A stretch of DNA of 64,000 nt from positions 124,001 to 188,000 of the forward strand of contig JAHCID010000005.1 in NCBI GenBank assembly GCA_026129405.1. The letters are read 5' to 3'. The notes beneath the pieces were generated by a model. The model was not told the DNA's origin. It searched no databases and worked only from the letters and a program-made list of their open reading frames with translations. Below are positions 26,754 to 36,228 of this stretch, in pieces. The position numbers and the translations under genes are program-made. This DNA is from a bacterium. Its GTDB lineage: Bacteria; Desulfobacterota; Binatia; DP-6. Every line of letters begins with the position of its first letter. The stretch's first letter is position 1.

Positions 26754-26827
26754 TGCGCCCAGCATGATTCGAACATGCGACCTTCTGATTCGTAGTCAGA
26801 CGCTCTATCCAACTGAGCTATGGGCGC
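26754..26827 (-). tRNA. tRNA-Arg(ACG)
   Basis: Minus-strand tRNA of 74 bases: acceptor GCGCCCA with TGGGCGC, D arm AGCTCAGTTGGATAGAGC, anticodon loop CTACGAA giving ACG, T arm with TTCGAAT. The discriminator is A and CCA is not encoded. Its ACG anticodon should be read as ICG after deamination by TadA, whose gene is also in this window. The 236 bases between it and the IS3-type element hold no recognisable gene. Confidence 0.96.
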
Positions 26828-26935
26828 GCAGTAGGAAGGCGGCTGTTTACCAGCGCCCTCCAGGCCCCGCAAGGTCCGAAAACCCGCCGGCGCCCCCTCT
26901 TGGCCGCCCCGCCGGAGCCCGCTACACACCATCGC

Positions 26936-27547
26936 GTGCTGTTCGCCCGCCGCCTGTGGCCGCGGATCGCCGATGGCTCCGTCACGGTGACGTTCCGGCG
27001 CTGGAAGCGGCCGCAGGTGCGGCTCGGTGGGACGTGTCGGACGCCGATGGGGGTGCTGGCGATCGACGCGATCGATCCCGTCGATCCGGCAGGCATCACC
27101 GACCGCGAGGCGCGGCGGGCCGGGTTCGTCGATGCGGCCGCCGTGCGGCACGAGCTCGAGCGATGGGAAGACGGCACCGTCTACCGCGTTGCGTTCCGCC
27201 TCGTCGGACCCGACCCGCGGGCGGCGCTGCGACGGCAGGCGCGGCTCTCCGCCGCCGATTGGGATCGGGTGGCCGCGAGGCTGGATCGACTGGACGCGGC
27301 CTGTCGCCGCGGGCCGTGGACGCAGCATGTGCTGCGGCTCATCGCGCGGCGGCCGGGGGTGCGCGCCGCCGAGCTGGCCGAGTCGGTCGGGCGCGAGACG
27401 CTCGCCTTCAAGGCCGACATCCGCAAGCTGAAGGAGCTCGGGCTCACCGAGAGCCTCGAGATCGGGTATCGGCTCTCGCCGCGCGGGCGCGCGCTGCTGG
27501 CGCGGCTCGACGGCAGCCGCGGGACGGGACGGCGGCGCGAGGCATGA
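26936..27547 (+). CDS. ASCH-domain protein with C-terminal winged-helix region
   Basis: The N-terminal half is an ASCH (PUA-like) fold: LFARRLWPRIADGSVTVTFR, WKRPQVRLGGTCRTPMGVLA. ASCH proteins bind RNA or modified nucleotides. The second half (about 120-195) looks like a winged helix: LRLIARRPGVRAAELAESVG, KADIRKLKELGLTESLEIGY. GTG 26936 was preferred because family members begin near that point; TTG 26900 would add 12 residues. Its TGA overlaps the ATG of the VOC gene, so the two are made together. A single-strand nucleic-acid-binding regulator is plausible. Confidence 0.78.
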   Translation: MLFARRLWPRIADGSVTVTFRRWKRPQVRLGGTCRTPMGVLAIDAIDPVDPAGITDREARRAGFVDAAAVRHELERWEDGTVYRVAFRLVGPDPRAALRRQARLSAADWDRVAARLDRLDAACRRGPWTQHVLRLIARRPGVRAAELAESVGRETLAFKADIRKLKELGLTESLEIGYRLSPRGRALLARLDGSRGTGRRREA

Positions 27548-27954
27548 TCCACCTCCTCGTCAACGTCGACGTCGACGACCTCGCGCGCGGCATCGCCTTC
27601 TACACCCGCGCGTTCGACCTGCGCCTCGGCCGGCACCTCGGGCCGGCGGCGGTCGAGCTGCTCGGCGCCTCGTCGGCGATGTACCTGCTCGCACAGCCGC
27701 CGGGATCGCGGGCGACCGCGCAGGGCGGCACGCGCGACTACACGCGCCACTGGACGCCGGTCCATCTCGACGTCGTCGTGCGCGACGTCGATGCGGCGCT
27801 CGTCCGCGCCGTCGCCGCTGGAGCAACGGCGGAGGGGCCGATCCGGGACGCCGCCTTCGGCCGCCTGGTGCGGCTCGCGGACCCGTTCGGCAACGGGCTC
27901 TGCCTGCTCCAGCTCGTCGGTCGCGGCTACGACGAGATCGCCGGGACGGGCTGA
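27544..27954 (+). CDS. VOC-superfamily (glyoxalase/bleomycin-resistance-like) protein
   Basis: A 136-residue protein with two babab modules: VNVDVDDLARGIAFYTRAFD and VHLDVVVRDVDAALVRAVAA, then LVRLADPFGNGLCLLQL. The metal positions of glyoxalases (His near the start of module two, Glu/Gln at the end) are partly kept (HLDV, LLQL). The family includes glyoxalase I, extradiol dioxygenases and antibiotic-binding proteins; which activity applies here is unknown. Translational coupling (ATGA, 27544-27547) to the ASCH gene is the main functional hint. Confidence 0.83.
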   Translation: MIHLLVNVDVDDLARGIAFYTRAFDLRLGRHLGPAAVELLGASSAMYLLAQPPGSRATAQGGTRDYTRHWTPVHLDVVVRDVDAALVRAVAAGATAEGPIRDAAFGRLVRLADPFGNGLCLLQLVGRGYDEIAGTG

Positions 27955-27978
27955 TCGCCTTGCCTCCCGGGCACGGGC

Positions 27979-28776
27979 ATGGCACGGGCAGCCCGTCGCG
28001 CCGCCCGCGCGGAGCCCCCGTTGGACGTCTCGCTCTACGCCCGCTTCTTCGAGGTCGAGGACCGCTACTGGTGGTCGGTCGGCACGCGTCGCATCTTCGC
28101 CGAGTGGCTGCGGGCGGGGATCGGCGGGCGTGCGGGCGCCGAGATCCTCGACGTCGGCTGCGGCTGCGGGCGCTTCGTCGAGGAGCTGGCGCCGCTCGGG
28201 CGCGTGTGGGGCGTCGATCTCGCGCCCGAGGGCATCGCGTTCTGCCGCCGCCGCGGGCTGCGGCGCGTGAGCGTGGGCGACGCCGAGCGGCTGCCGCTGC
28301 AGAGCGGCTTCTTCGACGCGGTCGCCGCCGCCGACGTGCTCGAGCACACCGACGACGCCCGCACCGCCGCGGAGCTGCTGCGCGTGCTGAAGCCCGGCGG
28401 GGTCGCGCTGGTGCACGCGCCGGCGCATCCGTTCCTGTGGGGCGAGCACGACGAGGTGAACCATCACCTGCGACGCTACCGCCGCGCGCAGCTGCTCGGC
28501 GTGCTCGAGCGCGCCGGCTTCCGCGTCGAGCGCACCAGCTTCGTGAACGCCATCCTCTTCCCGCCCGCGGCCGCCGTGCGCGTCGGCAAGCGCTGGCTCG
28601 CGCGTGTCCGGTCGCGGCCCCGGCCGCCGCAGGCGGAGATCTTCGATCTGCCCGCGTGGGTGAACCAGGGGCTCATCGGCGTGCTCGACGTCGAGCGACG
28701 CCTCCTCCGCGCCGTCGACCTGCCGTTCGGCGTGTCCCTCGTGTGCCTGGCGCGCAAGCCGGCGGCGGCACGATGA
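27979..28776 (+). CDS. Class I SAM-dependent methyltransferase
   Basis: A 265-residue methyltransferase of the UbiE/Methyltransf_11 type. Motif I is ILDVGCGCGRF, the acidic loop is WGVDLAPEG, motif II is GDAERLPLQSGFFD and VLEHTDD, motif III is VLKPGGVALVHAP. The N-terminus has FEVEDRYWWSVGTRR, a signature of methyltransferases found in polysaccharide and lipid-glycan gene clusters. Its TGA overlaps the ATG of the membrane glycosyltransferase gene (28773-28776), which supports a role in modifying a polyprenyl-linked or cell-surface sugar. Confidence 0.85.
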   Translation: MARAARRAARAEPPLDVSLYARFFEVEDRYWWSVGTRRIFAEWLRAGIGGRAGAEILDVGCGCGRFVEELAPLGRVWGVDLAPEGIAFCRRRGLRRVSVGDAERLPLQSGFFDAVAAADVLEHTDDARTAAELLRVLKPGGVALVHAPAHPFLWGEHDEVNHHLRRYRRAQLLGVLERAGFRVERTSFVNAILFPPAAAVRVGKRWLARVRSRPRPPQAEIFDLPAWVNQGLIGVLDVERRLLRAVDLPFGVSLVCLARKPAAAR

Positions 28777-30296
28777 GCCGCGCACGCCTCGCCGCCGTCG
28801 CCTGGGCGGCGCTGCTCGCCGTCGCCATGACGTGCTGGGTGCTGGCGCTGCCGCGCCGGCTCGGCGACGCCGACGAGGCGCAGCTGCTCTACGAGTCGCG
28901 CCGCCTCCTCGACGGCGCGGTCCTCTACCGCGACGTCTACGAGATCACGCCGCCGGGGTCGCTCTGGCTCTTCGCGGCGGGGTTCGGGCTCTTCGGCACG
29001 TCGATGCTGGTGGCGCGCGCGCTGAGCGGCGTCGTGCAGGGCGTGCTGGTCGCGCTCGTCTGGCTGACGGCGCGCCAGGCGGGGGTGCCGCCGGGGCTCG
29101 CGACGGCGCTCGGCCTGGTGCACGCGACGCTGCTCTATCCGGTCTGGCCCTACGCCAGCCCGCACTGGCTCGGGACGATCATCCTCCTCGCCCTGCTCGC
29201 CGTGGAGCTGCGCTCGGCGCGGCGGGGCGGCGGCTTCCTCGCCGCCGGCCTCGTCTGCGGCAGCATGTTCTGGATGCAGCATCAGCGCGGCGTCGTGCTC
29301 GCGATCGGCGCGACGGCGCTCGTCGTCCTGGAGACGCTGCTCCTCCACCCGGGGCCGAAGCTGCGCACCATGACGCGCGCGGTGGCGCGCTTCGCGGGGG
29401 GCGGGCTCGCGGCGACGCTGCCGCTCGCGGCATGGATCCTCCTCACCTCGGGCTTCGCGTCGCCGTTCGACGCGCTGATCCTCCTGCCGCTCACGGGGTA
29501 TCGCGAGTACAACCAGATCGGCTGGGGCGGCGGCGCGCGCCATCCGATGCTGGTCGAGAACGCGGCCGCGACCTTCCCCGCCTTGCTCGCCTGGATGCCG
29601 CTCCTCACCGTGCTGGAGCTGGTGCGCACCATGCGGGCGCTCCTGCGCGGCGATCTCCCGGGCGCGCGCGTGGCCTTTCGGCTCGCCGGGGTGTCGATGC
29701 TGGCGATCGGGTCGGTGCTCTACTTCCCCGACTTCATCCACCTCGCCTTCGTCGCCCCGGTGTTCCTCGTGCTGCTCGGCGACCTGATGACGCGCGCGCT
29801 CGTCCACCGGCGCGTGCTGCGCGCCGGCGCACCGGTGGCCGCGGCGGCGCTCATGGCGACGGCGCTCGTCTGCGGCGGGCTCTATTGGCGCCGGACGTGG
29901 ACCAGGGCGTATCCGTACGAGAGCGCCTTCGGCCTCGTCCACCTCGCGCGGCCGATGCAGGGGCGGGGCCTGGATGCGCTGCGCGCGTGGCTGCGGGAAC
30001 AGAACGCGCGCGAGACGTTCGTCTATCCCTACGGCGCCAGCATCTACCTCCTCACGGGCACGACCAACCCGACGCCGTTCCAGATCCTCCATCCCACCTA
30101 CAGCGCGCCCCGGCACTTCGGCCGCGCGCTCATCGACCTGGCGGAGCACGGCGATCCGCCGCTCCTCGTCGTCTTCAACCACGCGCGGCCGGAGGATCCG
30201 CTCGTCGCCGCCACCGCCGGATCCTACCGCCGCGTGGTCGACGACACCGTGACGCAGAACCTCGGCCTCTACATCTACGAGCGTCGGCCCGACTGA
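28773..30296 (+). CDS. Polytopic membrane glycosyltransferase (GT39/ArnT-like fold)
   Basis: A 507-residue inner-membrane protein with about ten hydrophobic segments. An early acidic loop DADEAQLLYESRRLLDGA lies where GT-C enzymes carry catalytic Asp/Glu, followed by YRDVYEITPPGSLWLFAAG, a wording typical of GT39-like mannosyl- and arabinosyltransferases using polyprenyl-phosphate sugars. The C-terminal soluble part (about 410-507) has FVYPYGASIYLLTGTTNPTP. It is co-translated with the methyltransferase gene. Donor and acceptor are unknown. Confidence 0.75.
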   Translation: MSRARLAAVAWAALLAVAMTCWVLALPRRLGDADEAQLLYESRRLLDGAVLYRDVYEITPPGSLWLFAAGFGLFGTSMLVARALSGVVQGVLVALVWLTARQAGVPPGLATALGLVHATLLYPVWPYASPHWLGTIILLALLAVELRSARRGGGFLAAGLVCGSMFWMQHQRGVVLAIGATALVVLETLLLHPGPKLRTMTRAVARFAGGGLAATLPLAAWILLTSGFASPFDALILLPLTGYREYNQIGWGGGARHPMLVENAAATFPALLAWMPLLTVLELVRTMRALLRGDLPGARVAFRLAGVSMLAIGSVLYFPDFIHLAFVAPVFLVLLGDLMTRALVHRRVLRAGAPVAAAALMATALVCGGLYWRRTWTRAYPYESAFGLVHLARPMQGRGLDALRAWLREQNARETFVYPYGASIYLLTGTTNPTPFQILHPTYSAPRHFGRALIDLAEHGDPPLLVVFNHARPEDPLVAATAGSYRRVVDDTVTQNLGLYIYERRPD

Positions 30297-32162
30297 TCAG
30301 GGGGCGGCGCCGGCGGCGCGCGCCTGGGCGAGGAGGTCCTTCGCCTCGGCGTTGGACGGATCCGCGGCGACGGCCCGCTCCCACGAGGCGATCGCGTCCG
30401 CGCGCCGGTCCTGCTGCCATTGCGCCACGCCGAGGTTGATCCAGACCGCCGGATCGCGCGGCGTCGCCTCGGCGGCAGCGGCGAACATGCGCTCCGCGTC
30501 GGCGAAGCGCTCGATCTGGAGGAGGGCGCCGCCGAGCTCGTTGCGCACCTTCGGGTCGTCGGGGGCGAGGTGGAACATGTCGTCCCAGTGGCGCACGGCC
30601 TCGTCGACGCGGCCGAGCTCCAGGTAGACGCTGCCGAGGTTCAGATGCAGACGTGCGTCGTGCGGATTCAGGACGAGCGCCGCTTCGAGGCGCCGTGCGG
30701 CCTCGTCGAGACGCCCGGCGCGCTTCGCGGCCATGCCGAGCTGGGCCTCGGCGAGGCCGAGGCGGGCGCGGGCCGGACCGTCGTCCGGGTTCGCCGCGAC
30801 GATCGCGCGCAGGGCCGCGAACTGTGGCTCCGCCTCCGCGGGCCGGCCGGCCTCGAGCAGCGCCGCGCCCAGGCTGAGACGCGCGAAGGCGTTGTCGGGC
30901 TGCACCGCGACGGCGTGCGCCCACAGCGCCTCGGTGCTCGCCCACACGCGCGACTGCTGCACGGTGAGCAGGGCGAGCACCGCCACCTCGACGGCGGCGG
31001 CGACGGCGATGAGGCGACGCCGCGCCGGCGCGCCGATCGCCGCCCGCAGCGCGACGCCGGCGAAGAGGGCGAACCACGGCAGCGTGGCGAGATACGCGTA
31101 GCGGTCGGCGACCAGCTGCGGCCCGGCCTGGGTCAGGCCCAGCACGGGGGCCAGCACGATGGCGTAGGCGGCCCAGGTCGCGAGGAGCGCGGGGGCGCGG
31201 CGGCGCAGGAGCACGGCGGCGACGGTGAAGCCCACGACCGCGACGACGCAGCCGGCATACGGCCACGCGAGCGGCGAGAGCGTTCCGCGCAGCTCGTACA
31301 TCGCGACGAGATCGCGCGGCCAGATCGTGCGCGCGAGGTAGAAGCAGAGCCCGTAGGCCGCCTGCGCCACGCGCTCGCCGAGCCCGTGCTGCTCGGTGTC
31401 GGGGAGATAGCGGCCGACCGCGAGCCAGGTGACGCCCGCGGACACGAGCCCGAGCCAGGCGAAGGGGAGCTTCTCCGCCAGGACGGTCATCCAGCCGCCG
31501 GCGCGCAGGCGGTGCAGCGGCCACGCGTCGAGGACGAGCAGCACGGCGAACAGCGTCATCGCCCACGACTTCGCGCACAGGGACAGCGCGGCGAAGACCA
31601 CCGACGCCGTGAAGACGCCGAGCCGGATGCCCCGTCCCGGCGCATGCGCGCGCAGATAGGCGAGCACGGCGAGCAGCCAGAAGAGTCCCGCGAGCACGTC
31701 GCGACGCTCCGTCGCCCAGGCGACGGACTCGACGCGCAGCGGGTGCACCGCCCACGCCAGCGCGCCGAGCGCGGCGGCGGTGACCAGCGGAGTGGGCGCG
31801 ATCGGCCAGCCGAGCGCGCGCGGCAGCAGCTCGACGAGCACCAGGGTGAACACGGCGGCGCCGGCGGCGTGCAGGAGGACGTTGGTCAGGTGGTAGCCGA
31901 CCGGGTTCATGCCCCAGACCGTCCAGTCGAGCGCGAACGTCAGCCACGCGAACGGCTGCCAGTGGCCGCCGATCGTGCTGCTCAGCATCCACCACAGGTG
32001 CGAGGGCGACAGGCCGCGATAGTCCGGGTTGCGCAGCAGCGTGAAGTCGTCGTCGAAGGCGACGAAGTCGTTGCCGAGGACGGCGGGCAGGAACACGGCC
32101 ACGGTGACGCCGGCGACGAGCAGCGCCGCGAGCCGGCGCGCGCGCGGAAGGGAGGCGGGCAC
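30297..32162 (-). CDS. Membrane protein with C-terminal TPR repeats (TMTC-like)
   Basis: Product of 621 residues: about eleven membrane helices in the first 410 residues (FLPAVLGNDFVAFDDDFTLL near the start) and four or five tetratricopeptide repeats from about 425 (PDNAFARLSLGAALLEAGRP, ARLHLNLGSVYLELGRVDEA). The DD in the first outside loop, the motif HPLRVESVAWATERRDVL and this layout resemble eukaryotic TMTC O-mannosyltransferases and their many bacterial relatives. Start is GTG 32162. It converges with the GT39-like gene, whose stop is adjacent. Confidence 0.78.
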   Translation of the reverse strand: MPASLPRARRLAALLVAGVTVAVFLPAVLGNDFVAFDDDFTLLRNPDYRGLSPSHLWWMLSSTIGGHWQPFAWLTFALDWTVWGMNPVGYHLTNVLLHAAGAAVFTLVLVELLPRALGWPIAPTPLVTAAALGALAWAVHPLRVESVAWATERRDVLAGLFWLLAVLAYLRAHAPGRGIRLGVFTASVVFAALSLCAKSWAMTLFAVLLVLDAWPLHRLRAGGWMTVLAEKLPFAWLGLVSAGVTWLAVGRYLPDTEQHGLGERVAQAAYGLCFYLARTIWPRDLVAMYELRGTLSPLAWPYAGCVVAVVGFTVAAVLLRRRAPALLATWAAYAIVLAPVLGLTQAGPQLVADRYAYLATLPWFALFAGVALRAAIGAPARRRLIAVAAAVEVAVLALLTVQQSRVWASTEALWAHAVAVQPDNAFARLSLGAALLEAGRPAEAEPQFAALRAIVAANPDDGPARARLGLAEAQLGMAAKRAGRLDEAARRLEAALVLNPHDARLHLNLGSVYLELGRVDEAVRHWDDMFHLAPDDPKVRNELGGALLQIERFADAERMFAAAAEATPRDPAVWINLGVAQWQQDRRADAIASWERAVAADPSNAEAKDLLAQARAAGAAP

Positions 32163-32227
32163 GGGGGCGATCTACGCCGGTGGGGTCCGGCGTCGCAACG
32201 GCGGCGCCGCGGTCGGGCGACGCAGGC

Positions 32228-32260
32228 TTGACAGCCGCCCCTCGGTGCTTCGTCTATGCT
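32228..32260 (+). promoter_or_regulatory. Possible sigma-70 promoter before the L,D-transpeptidase gene
   Basis: A perfect TTGACA at 32228-32233 lies upstream of TATGCT at 32255-32260; the 21-base spacing is longer than ideal. If used, the ATG at 32256 would lie inside the -10, and translation would have to start at GTG 32265/32283 or ATG 32298. Confidence 0.3.
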
Positions 32261-33266
32261 CCCGGTGCGGGGCGCGGGATGGGTCGTCGTCGGGGTGATG
32301 CTGCTCGTCGGGTGCGCGGCCCGGGGGCCGCTGCAGCCGGGCGCGGATCTGCCGCCGTTCACCGAGGCGGCGTTCGCGAGCAAGCCGGGGCGGGTGTTCA
32401 CCATTCCGACGCCGAAGCCGGGCGAGCCGCCCGCGGTCTCCGTGGTCGGCACGATCACGGCCTACACCGTGCGCGACGGCGACACGCTGCTCGACGTCGC
32501 GCGCTGGTACGACCTCGGCCTGAACGAGCTGACCGCGGCGAATCCCGGCGTCGACGTATGGGTGCCGCCCGTCGGCCGCCGGCTCGTCGTGCCGACGTCC
32601 TGGGTGCTGCCGTGCTGCACCTACGAGGGCCTCGTCGTGAACATCCCCGAGATGCGCCTCTACTTCTACGAGCAGGCCCCGGGCGATCCGAAGACGACGA
32701 TCGTGCGCACGTACCCCGTCGGCCTCGGGCGCGACGACCGGCGCACGCCGCGGCGCCCGTTCCGCGTCGTCGGCAAGACCGTGAATCCGACCTGGAACAT
32801 CCCGCCGCGCATCCGCGCCGACCGCATCCGCGAGAAGGGCGACCGCCGCAGCATGATTCCGGGCGGCCATCCCGACAATCCGCTCGGCCGCTATCGCTTC
32901 GACCTCGACATCTCGCCCTACGCGATCCACGGCACGAACATCCCGTGGGGCATCGGCATGCAGGTGAGCAACGGCTGCGCGCGGCTCTATCCCGAGGACG
33001 TCGAGCGGCTGTTCCCGCTCGTGCGCATCGGTACGCGCGGGGCGTTCGTCTATCAGCCGGTGAAGGTGGGCCGGCGCGACGGCCGGCTGTGGATCGAGGC
33101 GCACGAGGACCTCTACGCGTATCGGCCTGCGCTCCCCGCCGGCGCGAGCGCGTTGCTCCGCCGCGGCGGCCTGCGCGCCGACGCGCCGGCCATCGAGCGC
33201 CGCGTACGCGACGCCACCGGCGTCCCCGAGCCCGTCGGCGACGACGCCACGGGGCGCCGCGCGTGA
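32256..33266 (+). CDS. LysM-containing L,D-transpeptidase lipoprotein (YkuD family)
   Basis: Envelope enzyme that cross-links peptidoglycan or attaches proteins to it. A signal with lipobox (MLLVGCAARG) suggests a lipid-anchored protein. Then comes a LysM domain (TAYTVRDGDTLLDVARWYDL, about 68-112) and a YkuD catalytic domain with HGTNIPWGIG and SNGCARLYPED, holding the catalytic His and Cys. The length of 336 residues fits the ErfK/YcfS group. The start is uncertain because a promoter may overlap ATG 32256. Its TGA overlaps the GTG of the ClC gene (33263-33266). Confidence 0.9.
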   Translation: MLPVRGAGWVVVGVMLLVGCAARGPLQPGADLPPFTEAAFASKPGRVFTIPTPKPGEPPAVSVVGTITAYTVRDGDTLLDVARWYDLGLNELTAANPGVDVWVPPVGRRLVVPTSWVLPCCTYEGLVVNIPEMRLYFYEQAPGDPKTTIVRTYPVGLGRDDRRTPRRPFRVVGKTVNPTWNIPPRIRADRIREKGDRRSMIPGGHPDNPLGRYRFDLDISPYAIHGTNIPWGIGMQVSNGCARLYPEDVERLFPLVRIGTRGAFVYQPVKVGRRDGRLWIEAHEDLYAYRPALPAGASALLRRGGLRADAPAIERRVRDATGVPEPVGDDATGRRA

Positions 33267-35212
33267 ACCTGTCGGGCGCGCGCCCCCTCGTCCTCCTCGC
33301 GGTCGTGATCGGCGTCCTGGGGGCGGCGGGCAACGTCGTCTTCCGGCTGGCGATCGAGGGCTTCGGGCTGCTGTTCGGCGCCGTGGCGGCGCCGTTCGGG
33401 CATCTGGGCATCCCGTTGGCCCTGCTCGCGGGCGGCGTCGTGCTCCTCGTCCTCGATCGGTTCTTCCCGGGCGAGGTGCTCGGCTACGGCTTTCCGCGCT
33501 TCCTCGAGATGCTGCATCTCCAGGGTGCGCGCGTGAAGCGGCGCTGGATCGTGCTGAAGACGCTCGGCACGGGCATCTCGCTCGGCGCCGGCGCCGCGGT
33601 CGGTCGCGAGGGGCCGATCGCGCAGATCGGCGGCTCGATCGGCGGCCTCGTCGCGTGGGCGGCGCGGCTCTCGGTCGACGACCGCAAGGTGCTGATCGCG
33701 TGCGGCGCTGCGGCCGGCATCGCGGCCACGTTCAACGCGCCGCTGGCGGCCATCCTGTTCGCGCAGGAGATCGTGCTGCTGGGCCAGGCCGAGCTGTCGC
33801 ACCTGACGCTCGTCGTGGTCGCGGCCGCGACCGCGGTGGCCGCGACGCGGCAGCTCTTCGGCGCCGAGCCGGTCCTCAACGGCACGACGTTCACGTTCGT
33901 CAGCTACTGGGAGTGCTTCACGTACGCGGCGATGGGCGTCGGCATGGGGCTCCTCGCGGTCGCGTACATCCGCTCCTTCCACTTCGTCGCCGGCTGGATG
34001 CGGCGCCTGCCGGCGGCGCGCTGGGCGGTGCTGCTCGGCGGGCTCCTCGTCGTCGGGCTGATCGACGTCGCCGTGCCGCAGAACCTGGCCGACGGCTATC
34101 CGGTCATCAACGAGGCGCTCGCCAGCCAGATCCACTGGGAGTGGGCGCTCGTGCTGATGGCGGCGAAGTTCGTCGGCAGCATCGTGTCGCTCGGCTGCGG
34201 CGCGCCCGGCGGCGTGTTCGGGCCCATCTTCTTCATCGGTGCGATGGCGGGGTGCGCGTTCCGCGCGGTCTCGGCACTCGTCCTGCCGACCCTCACCGGG
34301 CCGCACGGCTCGTACGCCATGGTCGGCCTCGGCGCGTTCCTCGCGGCGACGACGCACGCGCCGCTCACGGCGATGTTCCTGCTCCTCGAGATGACGCAGA
34401 ACTACGCCGTGACGGTGCCGGCGCTGCTCGCCGTCGGCGCGGCGCTCGTGGTCTCGCAGCGGCTCGAGCCCGAGTCGATCGACACCTACGGCCTGCACGC
34501 CGAGGGCAAGGAGCTGCACGGTGCGACGCTGCCGCAGCTGATGGACCACGTGCCGCTCGGCAGCGGCTATCGTCCCGACGTGCCGCGCGTCGAGGAACGC
34601 ATGCCGCTGCGCGACATCCTGCGGCTGGTGAGCGAGGGTGCCGGGACCACGCTGCCGGTGGTGGACGCGCAGGGCGAGCTGACCGGCGTCCTCTCGTTCG
34701 GGGCGCTGCGCGAGGTGCTGCTCGAGGACAGCCTCGACTCGGTGATCGTCGCCGCCGACCTCGCGAACCCGCACGCGCCGGTGCTGACGCCGGCGTCGAG
34801 CCTCGGCGACGCCTTCCGCGAGCTCGAGAGCGCCCGCCTCGACGCGCTGCCGGTCGTCGACCCCGCGCACCCGAAGCGGGTGCTCGGCATGCTGTCGCGC
34901 GGCGACCTCATCGCGGCCTACAACCACGCCGTCAGCACGCTCGGCACGCTGCCGCTCGACGCCTGGATCGGCAGCAACGAGTCGCACTGGGCGGGCGGCT
35001 ATCGCGTCGCCCGCATCGACGTGCCGGCGAGCTGGGTGGGCCGCTCCCTGCGCGACATCGACTGTCGCGGCCGCTACGGCGTCACCGTGCTCGCCGTGCG
35101 CACCCCCGTCGGCCACGAGCTGCCCGACCCGGCGCGTCCGCTCGAGGCGGGCGACGAGCTGACCGTCGCCGGCACGGCCGAGAACGTGCGCGCCGTGCGC
35201 GCGGTCGGGTAG
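33263..35212 (+). CDS. ClC-type chloride channel/transporter with CBS pair and TrkA-C-like tail
   Basis: A 649-residue membrane protein. The ClC motifs are GYGFP (usual GSGIP), GREGPIAQIGG with the external gating Glu, and GAPGGVFGP for the third anion site. The internal proton Glu of exchangers (the second Glu of the EE after ILF) appears as Ile in ILFAQEIV, which suggests a channel-like or uncoupled protein. Two CBS domains follow (about 440-500, 505-560) and a TrkA-C-like end (WVGRSLRDIDCRGRYGVTVL). CBS pairs often bind adenine nucleotides. GTG start overlaps the transpeptidase stop. Confidence 0.9.
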   Translation: MNLSGARPLVLLAVVIGVLGAAGNVVFRLAIEGFGLLFGAVAAPFGHLGIPLALLAGGVVLLVLDRFFPGEVLGYGFPRFLEMLHLQGARVKRRWIVLKTLGTGISLGAGAAVGREGPIAQIGGSIGGLVAWAARLSVDDRKVLIACGAAAGIAATFNAPLAAILFAQEIVLLGQAELSHLTLVVVAAATAVAATRQLFGAEPVLNGTTFTFVSYWECFTYAAMGVGMGLLAVAYIRSFHFVAGWMRRLPAARWAVLLGGLLVVGLIDVAVPQNLADGYPVINEALASQIHWEWALVLMAAKFVGSIVSLGCGAPGGVFGPIFFIGAMAGCAFRAVSALVLPTLTGPHGSYAMVGLGAFLAATTHAPLTAMFLLLEMTQNYAVTVPALLAVGAALVVSQRLEPESIDTYGLHAEGKELHGATLPQLMDHVPLGSGYRPDVPRVEERMPLRDILRLVSEGAGTTLPVVDAQGELTGVLSFGALREVLLEDSLDSVIVAADLANPHAPVLTPASSLGDAFRELESARLDALPVVDPAHPKRVLGMLSRGDLIAAYNHAVSTLGTLPLDAWIGSNESHWAGGYRVARIDVPASWVGRSLRDIDCRGRYGVTVLAVRTPVGHELPDPARPLEAGDELTVAGTAENVRAVRAVG

Positions 35213-35217
35213 CGGCT

Positions 35218-35236
35218 CCCGGCGGTTTCTGCCGGG
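35218..35236. terminator. Hairpin after the ClC gene
   Basis: CCCGGC pairs with GCCGGG around a seven-base loop (ggtttct), six bases after the ClC stop. There is no T-run, so the terminator role is tentative. Confidence 0.3.
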
Positions 35237-35307
35237 GACGGGCAATTCCGGCCGGGGCGGCCGCCCCCGCGGTCCCGCCGGCGCGGGCCGGCGTGCCGGC
35301 ACGCGTC

Positions 35308-36228
<921 letters not shown>

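Noticed and set aside
22750-26827. Integration site repeat of the tRNA-Arg 3' end
   Set aside because: The 3' part of the tRNA was compared by eye with the far side of the mobile zone and no second copy was seen.
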